A stretch of DNA of 64,000 nucleotides from Chryseobacterium flavum. Lineage in GTDB: Bacteria > Bacteroidota > Bacteroidia > Flavobacteriales > Weeksellaceae. The first letter of the stretch is position 1. The number at the start of each line of letters is the position of its first letter. Shown here in pieces: positions 7,355 to 16,184 of the stretch. Both the position numbers and the translations under genes were made by a program. Location of the stretch: positions 62,001 through 126,000 of the forward strand of contig NZ_QNUE01000005.1 in NCBI RefSeq assembly GCF_003385595.1, written 5' to 3'. The notes below the pieces were generated by a model. The model was not told where the DNA came from. It worked only from the letters and a program-made list of their open reading frames with translations, and ran no database searches.

Positions 7355-10027
7355 ATGTTAAAAAGGTCCCCCAATAAAACCCTTAACTCTGCAGCGCTGG
7401 TAAAATTGAAAGAGGCTGCATCAGAGAACGAAAGAATGGTTTACGCAATGCTGGAAACTTCTGAAGACGGCCTAAGTGAGAACACTGTAAAAGATCGTCT
7501 GAAAATTTATGGTAAAAATGAAATTGCCACTCAGAAAGCTCCATCATGGCTGAAACAATTTGCTCATTCCTTTTTTAATCCTTTTAATTATATTCTGGCC
7601 TGCATTGCTGTGATTTCATTATTGATTGATGTAATTTTCGCTTCAGCAGATGAAAGGGACTTCAGTACTACCATTATTATCTCGGTAATGCTGCTGTTCA
7701 GTACTGTTTTAAGGTTTATTCAGGAGTTCAGAAGCAATAAGGCAGCTGAGGCTTTAAAGAAAATGGTAAAAACAAGCTGCCTTACCAAAAGAAAATTTAC
7801 AGAAAATAAAGAAATAGAGATTACCGGAATTGTTCCCGGAGATATCATTATACTTTCGGCAGGGGATATGGTACCTGCTGACTGCAGAATACTTAAAAGT
7901 AAAGATCTGTTCATCAGTGAATCTATCCTCACGGGAGAAGCCCTGCCTGTAGAGAAAAATCCACATATTATCCGGGATGCTAAAAAACAAAATCCCCTTT
8001 CCCTCTCAAATATCTGCTTTATGGGAACAAATGTAGTAAGCGGATCCGCTACTGTTGTAGTGGTCAATACCGGTATTTTCACTTATTTCGGAAGCATCAG
8101 CAGAAATATGACCTCTAAAAGACCTGAAACAGCTTTTGATATTGGAGTAAATAAAGTAAGTTTTCTGTTGATCCGTTTCATGCTGATTATGACTCCTGTT
8201 ATTTTTCTGATCAATGGATGGGTAAAAGGAGACTGGATGCAGGCTTTATTATTTGCTATTGCCGTAGCCGTGGGTCTCACTCCCGAAATGCTGCCTATGA
8301 TTGTTACCGCCAACCTGGCAAAAGGTGCTGTAAATATGAGTAAGAAGAAAGTGATTGTTAAGCGTCTCAATGCCATTCAGAATATTGGTGCGATGGATAT
8401 TCTCTGCACTGATAAGACCGGAACCCTTACTCTTGATAAAATTGTATTGGAAACCCATCTCAACGTTCAGGGTATTGAGGATGATGAAGTACTGAAATGG
8501 GCTTACCTCAACAGTTTCCATCAGACAGGGCTAAAAAATCTTTTAGATCAGGCTGTACTGAACCATGCAGAAGTTCATAAGCTGATGAAAGCTGATGAAT
8601 TGTATCTTAAGGTGGATGAAATTCCTTTTGATTTTGAGAGGAGAAGAATGTCTGTCATTCTGAAAACTTCCAAAGGCAAGCATCTTATGATTTCTAAAGG
8701 TGCAGTAGAAGAAATGCTTTCTCTTTGTAAGTATGCTTTAGATCCTGGTGAAGACCACAGCCTCCATATTGAGAATGACAATATTGTTCCACTGGATAAT
8801 CTTATGAAGCAGAAAATTATCAGAATGTCTGAAAAACTCAATTTAGAAGGACAACGTGTATTATTGATTGCCATCCGGGAATTTGATGGGAATCACCTTC
8901 TGAATTATTCAGTTTCGGATGAAAACCACCTTACTCTTGCCGGCTTTATAGGATTTCTTGACCCTGCAAAGCCATCTGCAGAACCCAGCATTAAAGCCTT
9001 ACACAAACTGGGAGTTGAGGTAAAAGTAATCACCGGGGATAATGATATTGTTGCAAAAAAGATATGCCATGATGTAGGAATTCCTGTCAACACAATTATA
9101 TTAGGGGATAAGCTGGACCAGGTCTCTGATGAAGAACTCAGCAAAAATATGGATCTATATTCTGTTTTTGCAAAAGTAAATCCATTACAAAAACAACGTA
9201 TAATAAAAATATTAAAAGCGAAAGGACATACTGTAGGCTTCATGGGAGACGGAATCAATGATGCTGCAGCCATTAAGGAAGCTGATGTAGGAATTTCAGT
9301 AGATACTGGTGCTGATATTGCAAAAGAAAGTGCAGACATTATACTGCTTGAAAAAGATCTTATGGTTCTGCGCAGCGGTGTTATCTATGGCAGAAGAACA
9401 TTTGGAAATATCATTAAGTATATAAAAATGACAGCCAGCAGCAACTTCGGGAATATGTTCAGTATGATCGGAGCCAGCGCTCTTCTTCCGTTTTTGCCAA
9501 TGCTCCCATTACAGATCTTAACCCAGAATTTGCTGTATGATGTTTCGCAATCTTCTATACCCTGGGACACAATGGATAAAGATTTTCTGAAAAGCCCGAA
9601 AAAGTGGGAAGCCGGAAGCATCAAAAAATTTATGCTGTATATCGGTCCGTTAAGTTCTGTTTTTGACTATGCAACCTTTGCCATCATGTTTTTTATTTTT
9701 AAAGCCAATACCGTAGAACAACAGAGCTTGTTTCAAACAGGATGGTTTGTAGAAGGATTACTGTCACAAACATTAATAGTACATATTATCAGGACAAAAA
9801 AAATTCCATTTGTCCAAAGTTGGGCAACTGCTCCGGTAGTTGCGTTAACCAGTTTAATTATGCTTATAGGGATCATAATTCCATTTACCCCAGCCGCTGC
9901 TTATCTGAAAATGCAGCCACTGCCTTTAAGCTATTTTCCATATCTGGCAGGTATTCTTACAAGCTACTGTGTCCTTACTCAATTGGTCAAACATTGGTTT
10001 ATTAAAAAATTCGGACAGTGGCTCTAA
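7355..10027 (+). CDS. mgtA: Mg2+-translocating P-type ATPase
   Basis: 890 residues from ATG 7355 (a GTG directly before it is the other possible start). P-type ATPase layout: N-terminal cation-ATPase domain, actuator motif TGEALPVEK, membrane motif V-G-L-T-P-E-M-L-P-M-I-V-T (typical of the MgtA/IIIB subgroup), phosphorylation motif DKTGTLT with the acceptor Asp about residue 353, hinge motif MGDGINDAAAIKEADVG, and C-terminal membrane helices. The enzyme imports Mg2+ into the cytoplasm. mgtC precedes it and the RND adaptor follows after 43 nt, all on the same strand, which suggests one transcript. No leader riboswitch is visible directly before this gene, so control probably acts from the mgtC leader. 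Confidence 0.95.
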   Translation: MLKRSPNKTLNSAALVKLKEAASENERMVYAMLETSEDGLSENTVKDRLKIYGKNEIATQKAPSWLKQFAHSFFNPFNYILACIAVISLLIDVIFASADERDFSTTIIISVMLLFSTVLRFIQEFRSNKAAEALKKMVKTSCLTKRKFTENKEIEITGIVPGDIIILSAGDMVPADCRILKSKDLFISESILTGEALPVEKNPHIIRDAKKQNPLSLSNICFMGTNVVSGSATVVVVNTGIFTYFGSISRNMTSKRPETAFDIGVNKVSFLLIRFMLIMTPVIFLINGWVKGDWMQALLFAIAVAVGLTPEMLPMIVTANLAKGAVNMSKKKVIVKRLNAIQNIGAMDILCTDKTGTLTLDKIVLETHLNVQGIEDDEVLKWAYLNSFHQTGLKNLLDQAVLNHAEVHKLMKADELYLKVDEIPFDFERRRMSVILKTSKGKHLMISKGAVEEMLSLCKYALDPGEDHSLHIENDNIVPLDNLMKQKIIRMSEKLNLEGQRVLLIAIREFDGNHLLNYSVSDENHLTLAGFIGFLDPAKPSAEPSIKALHKLGVEVKVITGDNDIVAKKICHDVGIPVNTIILGDKLDQVSDEELSKNMDLYSVFAKVNPLQKQRIIKILKAKGHTVGFMGDGINDAAAIKEADVGISVDTGADIAKESADIILLEKDLMVLRSGVIYGRRTFGNIIKYIKMTASSNFGNMFSMIGASALLPFLPMLPLQILTQNLLYDVSQSSIPWDTMDKDFLKSPKKWEAGSIKKFMLYIGPLSSVFDYATFAIMFFIFKANTVEQQSLFQTGWFVEGLLSQTLIVHIIRTKKIPFVQSWATAPVVALTSLIMLIGIIIPFTPAAAYLKMQPLPLSYFPYLAGILTSYCVLTQLVKHWFIKKFGQWL

Positions 10028-10070
10028 TTGAAAATCATATTTAACTTAAATAAATTGAACCAGATTTTAT

Positions 10071-11171
10071 ATGAAAAATACAGTATTAACATTACTACTT
10101 CTAACATTTATTACTGCTTGTAAGGAGCCCGAAAAAGAAACCGTAAAAGAGCAGCAAATCAAAATAGAAGGAGATCACATCATTATTCCTGACGGAAGCA
10201 GTATACTAAAAAAAATCAGAACAGAAACCATTAATAAACAAGAGCATCATCACGCTATCACCTCTGTGGGAGCCGTAGAAGCAATCCCAGGCAATTATGC
10301 TGAAATAGCGAGCCCTTTTCCAGGAAGAATTATCAAAGCTTTTGCGGGTATTGGTCATAAAGTAAATGCAGGGAGTCCTGTTTTCGAAATACTCACATCC
10401 GGATATCTTGATGTACAGAAGGAGTACTCAAATGCCCTGAATGAGGCAGTGCTGGCAGAAAAAAAATACAAACGTCAGCAGGATCTGGTAAAGCATGGTG
10501 TAGGGATACAAAAGGAATTAGAAGAGTCTGAAACAGAATATAGAAATAAAAAGATCTCTTTATCCAATGCATCTTCTGCATTAAAAATCTACACTAATCA
10601 AAGTAAAGGAACCGGAGCGCTTATAATCAGATCTCCCATCAGCGGAGAAGTAATTTCCAGTAAAATTGTTACAGGACAGTATCTGAAAGAAGATGCCGAA
10701 CCCGTGGTCATCATTGCTGAACTTTCCAAAGTATGGATATCAGGAGAGGTAAAGGAAAAAGATCTGAGGTTTATTAAAAAGGGAGATCAGGTTTCTGTAA
10801 CAATAAACAGCTATCCGGATCACATTATCAATGGAAAAATATACCATATCAATGACTGGGTAGATGAAACGACCAGAAGCATAAAAGTTTTAATAGAATG
10901 TGATAATCCTGACAGAAAACTAAAGCCAGGCATGTTTGCCACTATATCTTATTCGACTGATTCTGAAAACACAATGATCATACCTACTGCAGCATTAATG
11001 CAAGAAAATGAGCATCAATATGTCTGGCTTAAAACAGGAAAAAACCAATTTATAAAGCGAAATGTAACAACAACTGAAGCTTCTGATAAAACAGTAAAAA
11101 TTACTTCCGGACTCAATTCCGGAGATGAAATTATGACAGCAGGAGGGATATACCTTCTGGAGATAAAATAA
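10071..11171 (+). CDS. RND efflux periplasmic adaptor lipoprotein (CzcB/CusB-like)
   Basis: 366 residues. Signal peptide with lipobox ITAC, lipid-anchored Cys17. Membrane-fusion protein layout: lipoyl half (SPFPGRIIKAFAGIGHKVNAG), the metal-efflux hallmark L-D-V-Q-K-E-Y at the entry to the alpha-hairpin, second lipoyl half (IIRSPISGEVISSKIVTGQY), beta-barrel and membrane-proximal domain ending GGIYLLEIK. It links the inner-membrane CzcA-type pump with the outer-membrane channel in the same operon. The metal cannot be deduced; there is no His-rich or Met-rich metal-binding extension, unlike CzcB or CusB. Confidence 0.9.
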   Translation: MKNTVLTLLLLTFITACKEPEKETVKEQQIKIEGDHIIIPDGSSILKKIRTETINKQEHHHAITSVGAVEAIPGNYAEIASPFPGRIIKAFAGIGHKVNAGSPVFEILTSGYLDVQKEYSNALNEAVLAEKKYKRQQDLVKHGVGIQKELEESETEYRNKKISLSNASSALKIYTNQSKGTGALIIRSPISGEVISSKIVTGQYLKEDAEPVVIIAELSKVWISGEVKEKDLRFIKKGDQVSVTINSYPDHIINGKIYHINDWVDETTRSIKVLIECDNPDRKLKPGMFATISYSTDSENTMIIPTAALMQENEHQYVWLKTGKNQFIKRNVTTTEASDKTVKITSGLNSGDEIMTAGGIYLLEIK

Positions 11172-11210
11172 ATATAGAACGAGGAAATAAATTTCCGTTA
11201 AAGTTAACAG

Positions 11211-14200
11211 ATGAAAAAATTATTAACATTCTCTATACAGAAAAAATGGCTTATACTGGCTCTTTTTATATTATTAGGTTTTTTTGGATACTATTCCTGG
11301 ACAAAGCTTTCTATAGAAGCCTATCCTGATATTGCCGACACTACCTCACAGGTTGTTACACAGGTCCAGGGACTTGCTGCAGAAGAAGTAGAACAGCAGA
11401 TCACCATTCCTCTGGAAAGAGCCCTCAATGGTATTCCGGGAATGCACATAATGAGAAGTAAAAGCACTTTTGGTCTTTCCATGATTACCATTGTCTTTGA
11501 TGACGGAGTTGATGATTACTGGGCAAGACAGCGCATCCAGGAAAGACTGACAGAAGTCTCCCTACCCTATGATGCACAGCCTGGCCTTGATCCATTAACC
11601 TCTCCTGTAGGAGAAATTTACCGTTATGTCATTGAAAGTGACCATTATAGTTTAAGAGAGCTCACAGACCTTCAGAACTTTGTAATTATTCCCAGAATAA
11701 AACAGGTCCCGGGAATTGCTGATGTTACTAATTTCGGAGGGATAACAACCCAGTTTCAGATAGAGCTTGATCCTAATAAACTGGAACAATATGACCTTTC
11801 TTTAGGTGAAGTCATCGAAACCATCAGCAAAAACAATGCTAGTGCCGGTGGAAGTATGCTTCCCCGAGGGGATCTTGCTTATGTGGTTCGGGGAATCGGA
11901 ATGATCAAAACCCTTGATGATTTAGGAAAAACAGTAGTCAAAACTGAAAAAGGTGTTCCTGTCTTTCTGAATGATATCGGAACATTGAAATATGGAAACC
12001 TGGAACGCAAAGGCATTTTAGGATATACAGACCGTAAAAGAAATTACACAGAAAGTGTTGGCGGAATCGTGCTTTTGCTAAAAGGCCAGAACCCTTCACA
12101 AGTATTAGCAGGAGTACATGAAGCAGTAGATGAGCTCAACAAAAATATCCTCCCGGCAGGTGTAAAAATCCACACCTACCTGGACCGTACCGATCTGGTA
12201 AAAACTACTCTGACTACAGTTTCCCATACATTAACAGAAGGAATTGTTCTTGTCATTATTATCCTGATTATTTTCCTGGGAAGCTGGAGAGGAGCCCTTC
12301 TCACTGCCATTACAATTCCTTTTTCTCTCCTCATTGCCTTTATTTTAATGTATTTTACTGATATTCCTGCAAACCTTCTGTCATTGGGAGCCATTGACTT
12401 TGGGATTATTGTGGACGGATCTATTGTAATGCTGGAAGCAATTCTGAAAAAAAGAGAAGATCATCCTGAGGAAGAACTGCAGGAAAAGACAATTATCCAA
12501 AAAGCCTCGGAAATAGCTAAACCGATTTTCTTTTCAGGCATTATTATCATTACAGCTTATCTTCCCCTGTTTGCCTTTGAAAGAGTAGAAAAAAAACTCT
12601 TTACGCCTATGGCATTTACCATTGGATATGCGTTATTCGGAGCATTGGCTGTTGCATTGTTACTGATTCCCGGCCTCGCTTATATAATTTATAAAAAACC
12701 GGGAAAAGTATATCATAACCGTTGGCTTGAAAAAATCAGCAATACTTACGGAAACAGAATAGAAAAAATTATGACTTCACCTAAAAAAATTCTTGTCACA
12801 GCCGGTTTTGTTCTGATAAGTGCCGGGGTTCTGTCTTACAGTGTCGGAAAAGATTTTCTTCCTGAGCTTGATGAAGGATCTATCTGGTTACAGGTTCAGC
12901 TTCCTCCCGGTATTTCATTAAAAAAAGCACAGGAAATGAGTGATTCTCTCCGGCTCAGGACTATGAAACATTCTGAAGTCACCTATATTATGGTACAGGC
13001 AGGGCGTAATGATGATGGTACCGATCCGTGGACTTCTTCTCATTTTGAAGTATCAATTGGAATAAAACCTTATAAAGAATGGCCGTCGGGAAAAACCAAA
13101 GCAGATCTGATCACAGAGTTGGCCGAAGACTACAAAGATATGCCGGGGTTTACAGTAGGATTTTCGCAGCCTATGATCGATGGGGTTATGGATAAGATAT
13201 CTGGAGCTCATAGTGAACTGGTGGTTAAGATATATGGAGATGATTTCAATGGCACCAGAAAAATAGCAGAAAATATACTTTCACTCCTAAAGGATGTACC
13301 AGGCTCAGCCGATCTTGCCATTGACCAGGAACCTCCTCTCCCACAATTGCAGATTATTGCAGACCGGAATAAAATTGCCCAATATGGACTGAACGTTTCA
13401 GACGTTACCGATCTGATAGAAACAGCATTGGGAGGAAAAGCTGTCTCTCAGATTTTTATAGGCAATAAAGTTTATGATATTTCCTGCCGGTATATGGAAG
13501 ACAGCCGTAATACTCCAGAAAAAATAGGAAATCTTATGCTTGCATCTTCTTCAGGGGCTAAAATTCCACTTTCACAAATTACCACAGTGAAACTGAGTAC
13601 CGGAGAAAGTACCATCACAAGAGAAATGAATAAAAGACACCTTACCGTAAAATTAAATCTTAGAGGACGGGATCTTACATCCTTTCTGAATGATGCCCAG
13701 GCAAGCATTGAAAAAAATATAAAGTATGACCATGAGAAATACCAGATCAAATGGGGCGGCCAATTTGAAAACAAAAACAGGGCTTACTCCAGATTGGCTG
13801 TTATTGTTCCGTTGGCACTGGCAATAATGTTTCTTTTACTTTACAGTGCATTTGGAAGTTTCAGACAGGCTTTGGTATTGATGAGCATCATTCCCCTTGC
13901 TTTATTCGGAGGAATGCTTGCCCTGAACTTCAGAGGAATGTCATTGAATGTATCTTCAGCTGTAGGTTTTATTGCCTTGTTTGGAGTTGCTATTCAAAAT
14001 GGAGTAATCATGGTCTCCCAGATCAATACACTCCGAAAAAAAGGAATAGATCTCCGAAGCGCAGTTATACAAGGTGCGAAAGACCGTTTCCGGCCAGTAT
14101 TAATGACCGCTTCGGTAGCCATCATAGGGTTGCTTCCCGCTTCTCTGGCAACAGGAATCGGATCTGATGTACAAAGGCCTTTAGCTACGGTCATTGTATA

Positions 14201-14285
14201 TGGATTAATGTTTTCAACATTGCTTACCCTGTTTGCTCTTCCTGCTATTTATTATTTAACTGAATACCGCTTTGAAAAAAAGTAA
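11211..14285 (+). CDS. czcA: CzcA/CusA-family heavy-metal RND efflux transporter
   Basis: 1024 residues, usual for the HME-RND family. Two repeats, each with one helix, a large periplasmic loop and further helices. TM4 reads DFGIIVDGSIVMLE, with Asp396, Asp402 and Glu409 in the places of the proton-relay residues D402/D408/E415 of CzcA. This separates it from the drug exporters, which have VDDAIVV (compare the gene at 61348). It exports divalent or monovalent heavy metals from the periplasm or cytoplasm by proton antiport. It lies 39 nt after the adaptor gene and 6 nt before the tolC-like gene. The exact ion is not shown. Confidence 0.93.
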   Translation: MKKLLTFSIQKKWLILALFILLGFFGYYSWTKLSIEAYPDIADTTSQVVTQVQGLAAEEVEQQITIPLERALNGIPGMHIMRSKSTFGLSMITIVFDDGVDDYWARQRIQERLTEVSLPYDAQPGLDPLTSPVGEIYRYVIESDHYSLRELTDLQNFVIIPRIKQVPGIADVTNFGGITTQFQIELDPNKLEQYDLSLGEVIETISKNNASAGGSMLPRGDLAYVVRGIGMIKTLDDLGKTVVKTEKGVPVFLNDIGTLKYGNLERKGILGYTDRKRNYTESVGGIVLLLKGQNPSQVLAGVHEAVDELNKNILPAGVKIHTYLDRTDLVKTTLTTVSHTLTEGIVLVIIILIIFLGSWRGALLTAITIPFSLLIAFILMYFTDIPANLLSLGAIDFGIIVDGSIVMLEAILKKREDHPEEELQEKTIIQKASEIAKPIFFSGIIIITAYLPLFAFERVEKKLFTPMAFTIGYALFGALAVALLLIPGLAYIIYKKPGKVYHNRWLEKISNTYGNRIEKIMTSPKKILVTAGFVLISAGVLSYSVGKDFLPELDEGSIWLQVQLPPGISLKKAQEMSDSLRLRTMKHSEVTYIMVQAGRNDDGTDPWTSSHFEVSIGIKPYKEWPSGKTKADLITELAEDYKDMPGFTVGFSQPMIDGVMDKISGAHSELVVKIYGDDFNGTRKIAENILSLLKDVPGSADLAIDQEPPLPQLQIIADRNKIAQYGLNVSDVTDLIETALGGKAVSQIFIGNKVYDISCRYMEDSRNTPEKIGNLMLASSSGAKIPLSQITTVKLSTGESTITREMNKRHLTVKLNLRGRDLTSFLNDAQASIEKNIKYDHEKYQIKWGGQFENKNRAYSRLAVIVPLALAIMFLLLYSAFGSFRQALVLMSIIPLALFGGMLALNFRGMSLNVSSAVGFIALFGVAIQNGVIMVSQINTLRKKGIDLRSAVIQGAKDRFRPVLMTASVAIIGLLPASLATGIGSDVQRPLATVIVYGLMFSTLLTLFALPAIYYLTEYRFEKK

Positions 14286-14291
14286 TATCTG

Positions 14292-15557
14292 ATGAAATCT
14301 AATATATTTTTAATTTTGTTTTTATACCTGGTTGGCCATACTTACCTTAAGGCCCAGACAGAAAGTGGGAAACTAATGTCTTTTAACGAATACCTTAATC
14401 AGGTAAAAAATAAAAATCTTGGTTTTGCTGCACAGAAATATAATGTGAGCATGGCAGAGGCCTCCGTTCTTACTGCCGGAATCTTTCCTGATCCTGAGAT
14501 TGAAATTGAAACGTCTAATAATGGAGTCGGTAAAGATATGGGATACACCACCGGAGGTGTAATAAGCTGGACATTAGAAATGGGAGGTAAAAGAAAAGCC
14601 AGAATAGAAACTGCAAAAAATGAAGCCGAATATTCTAAACTACAATTGCAGGATTACCTAAGAAACCTTCTTGCTGATGCAACAATCGGATATATTGAAG
14701 CACTAAAATCAAATGTCCTTCTGGAGGTTCAGAAAGAGTCCTATCAAAGTATGCTTAGGCTGGCTAAATCGGACAGCATCAGATATAAACTTGGAGATAT
14801 TTCCAGGGTAACTTCTCAGCAGAGTAAACTGGAAGCGTCGTCATTACTTAATGAAGTCTATCATATGGAAGGAATTCTACAGCAATCTGTCACTGCACTT
14901 TCCGACTTTATAGGCAGTGATGCTACCGGAAAGGAAATTATAGGAACCCTTAATGTATTCAACAGAAACTTCAGTTTAGATGACCTTATCATACATGCGG
15001 TAAACAAAAGGCCTGATCTCCTGTCTTCGAGACAAAATATAAACACCGCTTCAAGCCGTATAAGACTTGAAAAAGCCAATCGGATTACAGATCTGGGAAT
15101 AAGCGCCGGTGCAGACCACAACACTGCTGCCATTAATGAAATTGCTCCTTCGCCAGCTGTTAATGCTGTAAAAGTAGGAATCAGTGTACCTTTAAAATTA
15201 TCCAACCGGAGGAATGCAGATCTGAAGATAGCAGAAATGGCCTATTCTCAGGCAAAAACAGAATACAGCCAGGTTGAGAACAATATCAGAATGGAAGTCA
15301 CGCAGGCTTTTCAACAATATGCTTCTGTACAAAAACAGCTGCAACAGTTTGATAATGGTATGTTAAAGGAGGCAGAAGAAATTCTGAAAGGAGTTTCCTA
15401 CAGTTATCAACGCGGAGAAAGCTCTATACTTGAAGTTCTTAACGCACGGAGAACGTATAATCAGTTAAAACAAAATTATTTTGAGCTTCTGGCTGAAAAT
15501 GCCAAGGCACTGATTGAACTTGAAAGAAAAGCCGGAATATGGGATATTGATTTTTAA
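14292..15557 (+). CDS. TolC-family outer-membrane efflux protein (CzcC-like)
   Basis: 421 residues with a signal peptide ending about KAQ at 22. Two OEP repeats of about 190 residues with long coiled-coil helices and the usual gaps: the first has L-T-A-G-I-F-P-D-P-E-I-E, the second ends Y-Q-R-G-E-S-S-I-L-E-V-L-N-A-R-R-T-Y. It forms the trimeric channel of the pump, six bases behind czcA. It is the last gene of the operon: a strong hairpin follows and the next gene is convergent. Confidence 0.9.
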   Translation: MKSNIFLILFLYLVGHTYLKAQTESGKLMSFNEYLNQVKNKNLGFAAQKYNVSMAEASVLTAGIFPDPEIEIETSNNGVGKDMGYTTGGVISWTLEMGGKRKARIETAKNEAEYSKLQLQDYLRNLLADATIGYIEALKSNVLLEVQKESYQSMLRLAKSDSIRYKLGDISRVTSQQSKLEASSLLNEVYHMEGILQQSVTALSDFIGSDATGKEIIGTLNVFNRNFSLDDLIIHAVNKRPDLLSSRQNINTASSRIRLEKANRITDLGISAGADHNTAAINEIAPSPAVNAVKVGISVPLKLSNRRNADLKIAEMAYSQAKTEYSQVENNIRMEVTQAFQQYASVQKQLQQFDNGMLKEAEEILKGVSYSYQRGESSILEVLNARRTYNQLKQNYFELLAENAKALIELERKAGIWDIDF

Positions 15558-15583
15558 CAGTTCTTCTACTGACATACAAATCT

Positions 15584-15615
15584 GATAAGCTCCCTGAATT
15601 TTCAGGAAGCTTATC
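15584..15615. terminator. Bidirectional terminator, tolC-like / DUF1801
   Basis: 15-bp stem GATAAGCTCCCTGAA / TTCAGGAAGCTTATC with one mismatch and a two-base centre, between two convergent genes. T-rich on both sides. Confidence 0.8.
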
Positions 15616-15616
15616 A

Positions 15617-16075
15617 TTATTTCTTTTTATACTGAGATTCATAAACAGCAATCCAGTCCTCGGGTGTCATTTTTGTGCTTAGTTCAGCAATGAGTTCGAA
15701 AGGTATATCTTCCACTTTTTTAAACCGGACGCAAGATTTTCCCATATCCAGTTTTCTTTTGGAATGTTTGGGATATTCTTCCACAAACCAGTCTAAAAGT
15801 TCCGGTCTGGAATACAGTCCCATATGATATAATGCTATAAAATTTTTCTGTGAAGCGAGGTTGATAAAGGGTAAAGGAGTATTGGCAGCACAATGGTAAC
15901 CTGCAGGATATGTTTTTAAAGGAACAACCCACCCAATCATCCCATAAGCAGAGGTGTCTTCAAAGCCTTCAGGCAAATTAACTTTTATAGTATCAAACAG
16001 TTTTTTAAATGCTTCCTGTCTTTCTTCGGGAATTTTTGAAATATAATCTTCTATAGTATCAGATAAAATTTGCAT
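15617..16075 (-). CDS. DUF1801 (YdhG-like) protein
   Basis: 152 residues, cytoplasmic. It follows the DUF1801/YdhG pattern, an alpha/beta fold related to YjbR and frataxin: an N-terminal helix (Y-I-S-K-I-P-E-E-R), A-Y-G-M-I-G-W-V-V-P-L, F-I-A-L-Y-H-M-G-L-Y, and the C-terminal MGKSCVRFKKVEDIPFELI. The molecular role of the family is not settled. Not in an operon; it converges on the efflux operon. Confidence 0.8.
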   Translation of the reverse strand: MQILSDTIEDYISKIPEERQEAFKKLFDTIKVNLPEGFEDTSAYGMIGWVVPLKTYPAGYHCAANTPLPFINLASQKNFIALYHMGLYSRPELLDWFVEEYPKHSKRKLDMGKSCVRFKKVEDIPFELIAELSTKMTPEDWIAVYESQYKKK

Positions 16076-16124
16076 ATTCTGTCAGTTTTATGGTGGTCAA
16101 ATTAGTAAAAATATTAATCAAATA

Positions 16125-16161
16125 ATAAAAAAAGTGGCAGTATAATATCTATACTACCACT
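16125..16161 (-). terminator. Terminator of the FN3/T9SS gene
   Basis: 12-bp stem AGTGGCAGTATA / TATACTACCACT with one mismatch, then a run of T on the minus strand; 24 nt after the stop at 16185. Confidence 0.7.
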
Positions 16162-16184
16162 CCACTTTATTTACATTAAAAAAA

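Noticed and set aside
8905..9339. 144-residue minus-strand ORF inside mgtA
   Set aside because: Ser-rich reverse shadow of the conserved ATPase domains.
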